A DNA stretch of 64,000 nucleotides from Clostridia bacterium (GTDB lineage: Bacteria; Bacillota; Clostridia; Oscillospirales; Acutalibacteraceae). The stretch's first letter is position 1. Each line of letters opens with the position of its first letter. Of this stretch, positions 7,296 through 15,219 are shown piece after piece. The notes under the pieces were generated by a model. The model had not been told where the DNA came from. It ran no database searches and saw only the letters and a program-made list of their open reading frames with translations. The DNA is taken from the NCBI GenBank assembly GCA_017442225.1, contig JAFSAR010000006.1:16701-80700 (forward strand). The letters are read 5' to 3'. A program made the position numbers and the translations under genes.

Positions 7296-8552
7296 ATGAA
7301 AAAAATAGTTATAATAGGCGGTGGCGCGGCAGGTCTTATGGCAGCGTACAGCGCTGCAAAAGAGCTTTGCGGCACGGCTTACAGCATAACTATTGTCGAA
7401 AAAAATTCCCGACCTGCACGCAAGGTTATGATTACAGGTAAGGGAAGATGCAATGTTACAAATAACTGTGATATGAACGCTCTTATTGCAAACACACCCA
7501 AAAATGGTAAGTTTTTGTATTCTGCGTTTAACAATTTTAATTCGCAAGACACTATGCAGTTTTTTGAAACTCAGGGCGTACCGCTTAAAACCGAGCGCGG
7601 CAACCGTGTTTTTCCCGTGTCGGACAGGTCGGTTGACATTGTTGACGCATTGGTAAAATCTGTTCAAAAAAATTGCAATATTATAGAAGGTACGGCAGAG
7701 GCGATACTCGCGCCAAACGGCAAGGTTACTGCTGTAAAGCTTGCCGATAACCGTATACTTGATGCTGATAGTGTAATACTTGCTACAGGCGGTATGTCTT
7801 ATCCTACTACGGGCTCTACAGGAGACGGATACAAAATGGCAAAAATGCTTGGTCATATGGTGATGTCGCTTACGCCTTCGCTTGTGGGACTTGAGTGTCA
7901 CGAGGGATTTTGCACACGTCTTGCGGGCCTTTCACTTAAAAATGTAACACTTTCAGTTTTTGAAAGCGGCAAGAAAAAGCCGCTTTATAAAGAGATGGGT
8001 GAAATGCTGTTTACACACACGGGTATATCGGGTCCGCTTACATTATCGGCTTCTGCTCATATTCGACATATGGGAAAAAAAGAATACTCGGCCGAGATTG
8101 ATTTAAAACCCGCGCTTGATGAGATGCAACTTGATAAGCGTTTGCTACGTGATTTTGAAGAATCGCTAAACCGTGATTTTGCAAATTCTTTAGACAAATT
8201 ACTGCCTAAAAGCATAATTTCGGTTATAATAAATATGTCGGGCATCCCGCCGCATACAAAGGTCAATCAAATCAGCCGCGAGCAAAGGCAATCACTTATA
8301 AATGCCATAAAGCATTTTAAACTCAATGTCACGGGCTTTAGACCAATTGAGGAAGCGATAATCACAAGCGGCGGAATATCTGTCAAAGAAATTGACCCTG
8401 CTACTATGATGTCAAAGCTTGTGGACGGATTGTTTTTTGCGGGTGAGATAATCGACGTTGATGCCTACACAGGCGGATTTAATTTACAAATAGCATTTTC
8501 TACAGGCGTTCTTGCAGGTGAAAATGCCGCAAAATATGAAAGGAATTTATAA
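7296..8552 (+). CDS. NAD(P)/FAD-dependent oxidoreductase, HI0933/YhiN (BaiN-like) family
   Basis: Flavoprotein of 418 aa. The N-terminal dinucleotide site (IIGGGAAGLMAA) is followed by the family block RKVMITGKGRCNVTN near residue 50, VILATGGMSYPTTGSTGDGY near 160, and the C-terminal FAD motif GLFFAGEIIDVDAYTGGFNLQ. The length is typical. Many databases label this family BaiN after a bile-acid 7-dehydroxylation gene, but the family is broad and no bai operon is nearby, so that role should not be assumed. ATG at 7296 has GGTGAGGG upstream. It is followed after 3 bases by cmk, so it heads the cmk-ispH operon. Confidence 0.92.
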   Translation: MKKIVIIGGGAAGLMAAYSAAKELCGTAYSITIVEKNSRPARKVMITGKGRCNVTNNCDMNALIANTPKNGKFLYSAFNNFNSQDTMQFFETQGVPLKTERGNRVFPVSDRSVDIVDALVKSVQKNCNIIEGTAEAILAPNGKVTAVKLADNRILDADSVILATGGMSYPTTGSTGDGYKMAKMLGHMVMSLTPSLVGLECHEGFCTRLAGLSLKNVTLSVFESGKKKPLYKEMGEMLFTHTGISGPLTLSASAHIRHMGKKEYSAEIDLKPALDEMQLDKRLLRDFEESLNRDFANSLDKLLPKSIISVIINMSGIPPHTKVNQISREQRQSLINAIKHFKLNVTGFRPIEEAIITSGGISVKEIDPATMMSKLVDGLFFAGEIIDVDAYTGGFNLQIAFSTGVLAGENAAKYERNL

Positions 8553-8555
8553 ATT

Positions 8556-9221
8556 ATGATTTCTATTGCATTAGACGGACCTGCGGGTGCAGGCAAAAGC
8601 ACGGTGGCAAAAGGCGCCGCAAAAGAGCTTGGCTTTATTTATGTAGACACGGGTGCGCTTTACCGCACGGTTGGTCTTAAATTCTTGCGAGAGGGTTATG
8701 ACACTAACCTTGATTGCGATATTGATGCTATCCTTAAAACGATTGAGGTAGATATTAAGTTTATTAACGGCGCACAGCACGTATTTTTAAACGGTGAGGA
8801 TGTGTCAGATGAGATAAGAACGCCTGAGGCATCGATGATGGCATCAGCCGTATCGGCAAAACCGCCCGTGCGCGCATTTTTGCTTGAAATGCAACGCAAG
8901 CTTGCCCGTGAAAACAACGTGCTTATGGATGGCAGAGATATTGGCACTGTTGTCTTGCCTGACGCGACGCTTAAATTCTTTGTAACCGCGTCTGTAGAGG
9001 AACGCGCAACCCGACGCTTTAAAGAACTCGTTGACAAGGGTATGGACGTAAACTACGACGATATTTACAAGGATATCGAAACTCGCGACTACAATGACTC
9101 TCACCGTGAGATAGCGCCGCTTAAGCCTGCGGAGGATTCGATTATGTTTGATACAACGGGCAACACCTTGCAGGAGTCGATTGATACTCTTATTAAAATA
9201 ATAAAGGAAAAATTAAATTGA
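8556..9221 (+). CDS. cmk: Cytidylate kinase
   Basis: Phosphorylates CMP and dCMP with ATP in pyrimidine nucleotide recycling; cytoplasmic. 221 aa, the usual length. P-loop GPAGAGKSTVAKG at the N-terminus, YVDTGALYRTVGL and MDGRDIGTVVLPDA (nucleotide-binding blocks), and RDYNDSHREIAPL near the C-terminus are all diagnostic. It lies 3 bases after the flavoprotein gene and its stop overlaps the TTG start of ispH-rpsA. cmk next to ispH and rpsA is a recurrent Clostridia arrangement. Confidence 0.97.
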   Translation: MISIALDGPAGAGKSTVAKGAAKELGFIYVDTGALYRTVGLKFLREGYDTNLDCDIDAILKTIEVDIKFINGAQHVFLNGEDVSDEIRTPEASMMASAVSAKPPVRAFLLEMQRKLARENNVLMDGRDIGTVVLPDATLKFFVTASVEERATRRFKELVDKGMDVNYDDIYKDIETRDYNDSHREIAPLKPAEDSIMFDTTGNTLQESIDTLIKIIKEKLN

Positions 9222-11269
9222 AAATAACACTTGCAAAAACCGCGGGATTTTGCTTTGGGGTGAACCGCGCGGTACAAATGGTATACGATTTGGTGGATAA
9301 CGGTGAAAAGGTGTGCACCTTGGGTCCGATAATTCATAACAGCCAAATGGTTGAAGAATTAAAATCAAAAGGTGTTCGTGTTGTAAATTCGCCCGATGAG
9401 GCAAAACTAGACGAAACACTTGTAATCCGTTCCCATGGGGTAGGAAAAAGCACATATGAGTCAGCCGAAAAAGTAGGGGTGAAGGTGTGCGACGCCACCT
9501 GCCCCTTTGTAGCAAAAATACATAAAATAGTTGCCGAGCAGTCGGCGGCGGGCGATACGATTTTAATCGCGGGTGACGAGGCTCACCACGAGGTTATAGG
9601 CATAATAGGGCATTGTGTGTCTGATTATTATGTGTTTAGCTCTGAGTCAGAACTTGAAAATTTAATAGAAAATCACCTCGAACTTAAAGAAAACCCCATT
9701 TCAGTGGTGTCACAGACCACTTTTAATGCAAAAAAATGGGAAAATGCGCAAATTTTTTTAAAAAAAGTATGTACAAATGCAAAAATATTTGATACAATAT
9801 GTAGTGCTACGTCAACAAGACAAAGGGAAGCGCAGGAACTTGCCAGATCCAACGATGTAATGGTTGTAATCGGTGGCAGGCACAGTTCAAACACGGCGAA
9901 GCTTTTCCAGGTGTGTGCGTCTTTTTGTCAAAACACTCATTTGATAGAAACTGCATCAGAGCTTGTGGCTGATTGGTTTCTAAACGCTAATAACGTTGGC
10001 GTGGTCGCGGGTGCATCTACACCTGCGGGTATAATAAAGGAGGTTATTAAAACCATGTCGGAAATTTTACAACCTGTAGACGAACAACTCGAGGAAGTTG
10101 TTCAAAAAAGCTTCGAAGAAATGACAGATGAGGAAGCATTTGAGGCTTCGCTCAACAGCCTTACAGGTGAGCAGAAGGTATGCGGTACTGTTGTTGCAGT
10201 AAACGCATCTGAAATCACTGTAGATATAGGCAGAGGTGTAACGGGCTACGTTAGCGCTGAAGAGTACTCATCAGAGCCTGTTGATCTGTTAAGCGAGGTA
10301 AAGGTAGATGATAAGTTAAATCTTATCATTATGAAGATCAGTGATCAGGAAGGAACCGCAATGCTTTCAAAGCGTCGTTACGATGCTATTGCAGGTTGGG
10401 ACAATATAGTTGCAGCCAAGGATTCGGGCGAAGTGCTTCACGGCGTTGTTCGCGACGTAATCAAGGGCGGCGTTGTAGTGTACTGCAACAACGTTCGCGT
10501 ATTTATCCCTGCTTCACAGGCTACCGCTTCAAGAAACGATTCTCTTGAAGAACTTAAGGGCACAGAGGTAGATTTCAGAATTATTGAAATCGGCCGTGGC
10601 CGTAGAGCAGTAGGCTCTATCCGCAGCGTACTTCGCGAGGCTCGTAAAGAAGCTGAAGAAAAGGTATGGGCATCAATCGCTGTGGGCGACCGTATCACAG
10701 GTACCGTTAAGTCACTTACCAGCTACGGCGCGTTTGTTGATATCGGCGGTGTTGACGGAATGGTTCACATTTCTGAACTTTCCTGGAACCGAATCAAGAA
10801 TCCGGCTGAGGTAGTATCGGTAGGCGACGAGATCGAGGTTTACGTTAAGGCGCTTGATACTGAGAAGAAAAAGATTTCTCTCGGCTACAAAAAGGCAGAG
10901 GACAATCCCTGGACAATTTTCCAGAACAACTATAATGTTGACGATGTTGTTACGGTTAAGATTGTTAGTATGACTACATACGGCGCATTTGCTCGCATTA
11001 TCCCCGGTGTTGACGGTCTTATTCATATCTCACAGATTGCTAATAAGCACGTTGCAAAGCCGCAGGATGAGCTTGCCATCGGTCAAGAGGTTGAGGCAAA
11101 GATTACCGCTGTTGACCTTGAAAAGAAGCGCGTAAGTCTTTCTATCCGAGTGCTTCTTGAGCCCGAAGTGGTTGAAGAAGCAGTTGCTGAGGACGAGGTT
11201 GTAGCAACAACCGAAGAGGCTGTTGCAGAAGCACCCGTAGAAGAAGTAGCAGAAGAAGCTGCTGAATAA
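9218..11269 (+). CDS. ispH: IspH (HMBPP reductase) fused to ribosomal protein S1
   Basis: 683-aa bifunctional protein. Residues 1-280 are 4-hydroxy-3-methylbut-2-enyl diphosphate reductase, the last step of the MEP isoprenoid pathway. The [4Fe-4S] ligands are Cys12 (AGFCFGV), Cys95 (DATCPFV) and Cys195 (TICSATSTRQ), with substrate histidines in GPIIHNSQ, RSHGVG and DEAHHEVIG. From about residue 285 follow four S1 RNA-binding domains (GTVVAVNASEITVDIGRG, VRDVIKGGVVVY, GTVKSLTSYGAFVDIGGVDG, VSMTTYGAFARIIPGVDG) and an acidic Glu/Ala tail. The start is TTG overlapping the cmk stop. The fusion is known in Clostridia. It has its own terminator just downstream, and ispD-ispF lie 20 kb away. Confidence 0.95.
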   Translation: MKITLAKTAGFCFGVNRAVQMVYDLVDNGEKVCTLGPIIHNSQMVEELKSKGVRVVNSPDEAKLDETLVIRSHGVGKSTYESAEKVGVKVCDATCPFVAKIHKIVAEQSAAGDTILIAGDEAHHEVIGIIGHCVSDYYVFSSESELENLIENHLELKENPISVVSQTTFNAKKWENAQIFLKKVCTNAKIFDTICSATSTRQREAQELARSNDVMVVIGGRHSSNTAKLFQVCASFCQNTHLIETASELVADWFLNANNVGVVAGASTPAGIIKEVIKTMSEILQPVDEQLEEVVQKSFEEMTDEEAFEASLNSLTGEQKVCGTVVAVNASEITVDIGRGVTGYVSAEEYSSEPVDLLSEVKVDDKLNLIIMKISDQEGTAMLSKRRYDAIAGWDNIVAAKDSGEVLHGVVRDVIKGGVVVYCNNVRVFIPASQATASRNDSLEELKGTEVDFRIIEIGRGRRAVGSIRSVLREARKEAEEKVWASIAVGDRITGTVKSLTSYGAFVDIGGVDGMVHISELSWNRIKNPAEVVSVGDEIEVYVKALDTEKKKISLGYKKAEDNPWTIFQNNYNVDDVVTVKIVSMTTYGAFARIIPGVDGLIHISQIANKHVAKPQDELAIGQEVEAKITAVDLEKKRVSLSIRVLLEPEVVEEAVAEDEVVATTEEAVAEAPVEEVAEEAAE

Positions 11270-11283
11270 ATTATGTTAAATTT

Positions 11284-11312
11284 CACGCCCAAGATTTCTT
11301 GGGCGTGATTTA
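11284..11312 (+). terminator. Rho-independent terminator after ispH-rpsA
   Basis: Eleven-base arms CACGCCCAAGA (11284-11294) and TCTTGGGCGTG (11297-11307), then ATTTAGTCTT. Confidence 0.75.
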
Positions 11313-11337
11313 GTCTTGAAAAATCTGCACATAAACT

Positions 11338-11366
11338 AAGCCTCTGCTAAAATATAGCAGAGGCTT
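11338..11366. terminator. Terminator for the converging minus-strand LOG gene
   Basis: Arms AAGCCTCTGCTA (11338-11349) and TAGCAGAGGCTT (11355-11366) between two convergent genes. The T-run is weak on the minus side. Confidence 0.65.
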
Positions 11367-11370
11367 AAAA

Positions 11371-11949
11371 CTATTTTATAAACTTAAATTCTGCTGCGTC
11401 GCAGTCTGAGGGGGTATAGTTTTCGATATGCTTTATTATTTCTTGTGGACTGTCAGAAATAAAAATTAAATCCATATTTGTATTTGGCATAAAGGATTTA
11501 TCTATTGCATTGTTTAACATATCAATTAGAGAGTTATAATAACCGCTTGTGTTATAGATTGCAATAGGCTTTTGGTGACACCCGAGCTGACGCAGGGTGT
11601 AAATCTCAAAAAACTCGTCAAACGTACCGATACCGCCGGGGGTAACGATAAATGCGTCGGACATTTCCTCAAGCAGCTGCTTTCTTTCACGCATTGTTTC
11701 GGTATAAATCATTTCGGTACACTCTTGGAACAAGACGCCGTCAACGTTAAAAAACGAAGGACTGATACCAATAATTTCACCGTTTTCACTTTTTGCTCCG
11801 CGCGCGACCGCGCCCATAAGACCTGTAGCGCCACCGCCGAAAACTACCGCGTGATTGCTTTTAGCGATAGCCACGCCTAAATTTTCGCCAGCCTCAAGAA
11901 AATACTTATCAATTTCGTTTGATGATGCGCCGTATATACAAATTTTCAT
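11371..11949 (-). CDS. LOG family protein (nucleoside-monophosphate phosphoribohydrolase type)
   Basis: 192 aa, Rossmann-like, cytoplasmic. The family (TIGR00730) cleaves the ribose-base bond of nucleoside 5'-monophosphates; in plants it activates cytokinins. The N-terminal IYGASSN, GGGATGLMGAVARGA and the catalytic PGGIGTFDEFFE motif are present, with Arg and Glu in the expected places. Its start overlaps the Nudix stop by 4 bases, so the Nudix gene, this gene and the upstream LtaS-like gene form one operon. The bacterial substrate is not deducible. Confidence 0.9.
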   Translation of the reverse strand: MKICIYGASSNEIDKYFLEAGENLGVAIAKSNHAVVFGGGATGLMGAVARGAKSENGEIIGISPSFFNVDGVLFQECTEMIYTETMRERKQLLEEMSDAFIVTPGGIGTFDEFFEIYTLRQLGCHQKPIAIYNTSGYYNSLIDMLNNAIDKSFMPNTNMDLIFISDSPQEIIKHIENYTPSDCDAAEFKFIK

Positions 11950-12416
11950 ATTATCACCTTATCGTCTAAAATAGCGCTTATAAGCTTTTCGCCATGGTAT
12001 TCAAGGCGTAGAGAAAAGAAAGGGGTATCGGGATTTTCGATAAGACGCAAAAATATTTTATCGCCTTCCCATAGCGGTAGATTATATATTTCCTTTTTAT
12101 CCACCCATTCAAGCACGCCTTCGTCACAATCTTTGATCTCACCTGAAAAGTCGGTACATGTAAAGATATGCATATACTCGGTTGCCCATTTATCTGACAC
12201 AAAGGTAACTATTCCGCGGTAGTAGCATTTGCCTAAGGTAAGTCCCGTTTCCTCAAACGCTTCGCGGCGGTTGCATTGCTCTGGGCTTTCCTTATCCTCA
12301 AACTTGCCGCCTATGCCAATCCATTTATCCTGATTTAAGTCGTTTTGCTTTTTTATACGGTGCAGCATTAGGTACTTGCCGTCTTTTTCAATGTGACAAA
12401 GAGTAGTGTTTATCAT
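11946..12416 (-). CDS. Nudix hydrolase (8-oxo-dGTP diphosphatase-like)
   Basis: 156 aa. The Nudix box is intact: GGKFEDKESPEQCNRREAFE followed by ETG, matching G-x5-E-x7-R-E-x-x-E-E-x-G. The N-terminus (TTLCHIEKDGKYLMLHRIKK) and the length fit the MutT/8-oxo-dGTP diphosphatase group, which removes oxidised nucleotides, but Nudix substrates are hard to predict. It overlaps its neighbours by 4 bases on both sides, so it is translationally coupled inside the operon. Confidence 0.9.
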   Translation of the reverse strand: MINTTLCHIEKDGKYLMLHRIKKQNDLNQDKWIGIGGKFEDKESPEQCNRREAFEETGLTLGKCYYRGIVTFVSDKWATEYMHIFTCTDFSGEIKDCDEGVLEWVDKKEIYNLPLWEGDKIFLRLIENPDTPFFSLRLEYHGEKLISAILDDKVII

Positions 12417-14638
12417 TGCTCGGTTTCCTCAGTGCCGTCTTCAAGAGTTTCGGGCATAACGTAGCCCTCAAGGAAGAAGATTTCATTGTCCTTATGCTCC
12501 GAGTCGAAAATGTTGTTGTACTGAATTTTCTCGTATTCGCTGAGTATTTCAGTATATTCGCTCTTGTCACTCCACTTATAGTAGTTGTTGTTAGTGTCGA
12601 TATAGCCTACGGTGTCAATTACGGGCAGAGTTTCGGAGAGCTTTAGCAGATATTTGTTGTACTCGGTAAGCTTAACACCCGCGATATCAAGCACATATGA
12701 TGACAGGTAGTTAGCACTTAGCTTGTCAATTTGCTTTTCCTCAATGTCGAAATTAGCCCAAATAAAGAAGGGTGTTACATGACGCGCTTGTTCTTGCTCG
12801 ATAGAAAGGCTGTTGATGTTACTGACACCCAGCAGTGACGCGATAAAGTCGGTTTCAATAGAGGGCTGATGGTCACCGAACATACAAATAACGGTTGGTT
12901 CGTCCACGTTAGAAAAATACTCTATAAGGTTTTTAAACGCATCGTCACTTGCTTTTACAAGTGATAAATATCTGTTTGCTTTGTTGTAGTAGGTGTTGGT
13001 AGAGGTAATCTGAATCTTTTCCTCAAAATTGGAAGCACCCTTGGAATAACCGCCGTGGTTTTGCATTGTAACGTTAAATGCAAAATAGGGCTTAGATTTG
13101 TCGCGGTTTTCGTAGTTGTCTATGATTACGTCATAATTGTAGCTATCGCTTACGTACTGACGCAAAAGCATATTGTTGCGGTCGGGGTAGTAGGTATCAA
13201 TAAGGGATTGCAGATACTCGGCGTCGCTGCCGTTTTTTGTGTAGTCGTTAAGAATTGATACGTCAATAAGATTTTCAAGGAAAGCGTAAGAATTAAAGCC
13301 TAAGTTTTCGTAAACGCTCACACGGTTCCAGCCTGTTGAATAATACGGGTGGAATGCCCACGAGGAATAACCCTGACCCTCAAGTGTTGAAACAAGCGAG
13401 GCGAGGGGATTTTTAACGTAAAGCATATATGCGTTACTGCCTGACGGCAAAAATGCGGTTGAGTGGCCTGTTAAAAATTCAAATTCGGTGTTGGAGGTAC
13501 CTGCGCCTATAACGGGTACATAAAGGTTACCCTTAACGGTGTTTTCGGTAAGGGAACGCATAAAAGGCATATAGTCTTCATTTGTGGTAAATTCGCCAAG
13601 AAAGCTTAAATCAGAGAGCGATTCGTTCATTATGCAGATAATGTTAGGCTCGTTACCTGTAGGCTTTATAATGTTGGTTTCTTCCTTTTCAACCGTGCTT
13701 GAAACGTAGTCGCCGACAGAATTTGCATCGTAACCGTTTGGCTCTGACATATACAAATACTTTGTGTTGCAGAAGAAACTGAAAACAAAACCATAGTTGC
13801 GGTAACCTCGCGACTGATTCCAGAAGTCAGGTTTTACGCCCGCATCGGCAAATATAGACGTAAAGTAAAACAGGCACATAAGACATGCAAAAAACGTGCC
13901 CATAAACGTACGGGAAACGATTTTTGTTATAAGATTGTAGGCGGGGGTCTTCATCTTGATACCCAAAACAACAATAAAAATAAAGATAAGCGTGCCTATT
14001 ATTATCGTGTGGGTGGGGGTGTAATTGTAGGTGTTTGCAACATTTGCCGCAGTGGTTATCGCGAAAAAGTCCATAGGTATAAACGGAGTTCCGCGGAAAT
14101 TTACAACGTAACAATGCGCGAGCGCAAAGCCATAACAGATAGCGTTTACTGTAAGTATAGATACTTTGAAGCTACCGCAAATTGCAAAAATCAAAAACTG
14201 AAACAGCAATATAACCATATAGTTGGCAAAAAAGCCAAGGTAGGTCATATTGTAAATAAAAATGTTGTTAAGACATTCGGTCATAGTCATAGTAACTATG
14301 GGTATTAGCATAAAGAAAACAAAGTGCCATATCTTATCAAACAAAGCGTTTTTGATTTTGGTTGTAAAGGCAATAAAAAGACCTATTATAAAAGGGGCTA
14401 TAAGAGCAAAGGCAAACAGCCACCACTTAGCGCCCGTTTCAAGTTTCGTAAACTGAGCGTTAAAAAACACCACAACAAGCAAAAGCACAGCGGCAACAGA
14501 CGCGCCTGTGATTTTGCTTTTTTTGGTGGTTTTTATTTCAAAGTTGTTTACAAAAAAGTTTTTTATAATATTTAAAATTTTAGGAACTACGGCAGTAAAA
14601 AAACACGATACGGTATCTAAGACCTTAGCAGTATTCAT
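12413..14638 (-). CDS. LtaS-like membrane sulfatase-fold phosphoglycerol transferase
   Basis: 741 aa. An N-terminal block of about five membrane segments (to residue 270) anchors an extracellular alkaline-phosphatase-superfamily domain. The catalytic Thr is in GAGTSNTEFEFLTG, an early metal-binding Glu in NIICIMNESLSDL, and a late metal site in CMFGDHQPS. The family transfers glycerolphosphate from phosphatidylglycerol to build lipoteichoic acid or related polymers. The C-terminal tail is acidic. It is the first gene of the minus-strand operon with the Nudix and LOG genes. Whether it is the main LTA synthase or a decorating enzyme cannot be told. Confidence 0.9.
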   Translation of the reverse strand: MNTAKVLDTVSCFFTAVVPKILNIIKNFFVNNFEIKTTKKSKITGASVAAVLLLVVVFFNAQFTKLETGAKWWLFAFALIAPFIIGLFIAFTTKIKNALFDKIWHFVFFMLIPIVTMTMTECLNNIFIYNMTYLGFFANYMVILLFQFLIFAICGSFKVSILTVNAICYGFALAHCYVVNFRGTPFIPMDFFAITTAANVANTYNYTPTHTIIIGTLIFIFIVVLGIKMKTPAYNLITKIVSRTFMGTFFACLMCLFYFTSIFADAGVKPDFWNQSRGYRNYGFVFSFFCNTKYLYMSEPNGYDANSVGDYVSSTVEKEETNIIKPTGNEPNIICIMNESLSDLSFLGEFTTNEDYMPFMRSLTENTVKGNLYVPVIGAGTSNTEFEFLTGHSTAFLPSGSNAYMLYVKNPLASLVSTLEGQGYSSWAFHPYYSTGWNRVSVYENLGFNSYAFLENLIDVSILNDYTKNGSDAEYLQSLIDTYYPDRNNMLLRQYVSDSYNYDVIIDNYENRDKSKPYFAFNVTMQNHGGYSKGASNFEEKIQITSTNTYYNKANRYLSLVKASDDAFKNLIEYFSNVDEPTVICMFGDHQPSIETDFIASLLGVSNINSLSIEQEQARHVTPFFIWANFDIEEKQIDKLSANYLSSYVLDIAGVKLTEYNKYLLKLSETLPVIDTVGYIDTNNNYYKWSDKSEYTEILSEYEKIQYNNIFDSEHKDNEIFFLEGYVMPETLEDGTEETEQ

Positions 14639-14715
14639 CTTAAACGCTGTCCTTTCAAAAACAAAATTCTAAAAATATATTTTAGGTCATAATATCCAAA
14701 TTTACATTAACTTAT

Positions 14716-14743
14716 ATTATATCACTTTCTGAGCAAAAAACAA
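14716..14743 (-). promoter_or_regulatory. Likely promoter of the LtaS-like operon
   Basis: Minus strand TTGTTT (14738-14743), 16 bases, TATAAT (14716-14721), about 75 bases before the start codon. An AT-rich inverted repeat (14668-14684) lies in the leader. Confidence 0.5.
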
Positions 14744-14809
14744 GATTTAATATATTAAGAAATCATTAACGGATATTTTAATATTTGTTGCATTTTGCAT
14801 AAAATTAAA

Positions 14810-14830
14810 GGCCCTGCGAAGCGCAGAGCC
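14810..14830 (-). terminator. Terminator of the small membrane protein gene
   Basis: Nine-base arms (14810-14818 and 14822-14830, one wobble on the minus strand), then TTTAATTTT reading leftward. Confidence 0.7.
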
Positions 14831-14842
14831 TTTTGATGTTAA

Positions 14843-15187
14843 TTACTTATTCAGCATTTTTAAAATCTCATTGTTCTGGCAGAGGATGTGGCCGAGTCCG
14901 AAAAGCGGGAAAAAGACGCAGGCGGCTATAAGCGTGAAAATAATTATAGCGGCAAGGCTTAGCACAATTGAAAAGCTTGTTTTTGAAAACAGAAAGAACG
15001 CGACAACAAAGCCTATAATAATTACCGCAAATGCGATAACAAAAGCGATTGCCTTGATAACATTGCCCAGGTTTTTGTAAAGCCCGCTGCTGTAAGCCAT
15101 TACGGGATTCTTTTTTGCTCTAAATTCAACCGAAGTGGAGCTGATGTCCTCCATTTCGGGAATCTGATTCTTAGTATTTTCGGACAT
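14843..15187 (-). CDS. Small two-helix membrane protein
   Basis: 114 aa, family not recognised. A polar N-terminus (about 40 residues) is followed by two long hydrophobic helices (AIAFVIAFAVIIIGFVVAFF and VLSLAAIIIFTLIAACVFF) and a short tail (ILCQNNEILKMLNK). A good RBS (AAGGAGG) stands before ATG at 15187. It lies 32 bases after ileS on the same strand and may be cotranscribed from the T-box promoter. No function can be stated. Confidence 0.75.
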   Translation of the reverse strand: MSENTKNQIPEMEDISSTSVEFRAKKNPVMAYSSGLYKNLGNVIKAIAFVIAFAVIIIGFVVAFFLFSKTSFSIVLSLAAIIIFTLIAACVFFPLFGLGHILCQNNEILKMLNK

Positions 15188-15219
15188 AGGTATCCTCCTT
15201 TTTAAAAATTATATGCAGA

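Noticed and set aside
7239..7901. 220-aa minus-strand open frame
   Set aside because: Opposite the FAD-binding part of the flavoprotein gene; composition is that of a shadow frame.
7296..8552. Assignment as a true bile-acid 7-dehydroxylation enzyme (BaiN)
   Set aside because: The family is widespread and no other bai gene is present; only the family name is supported.
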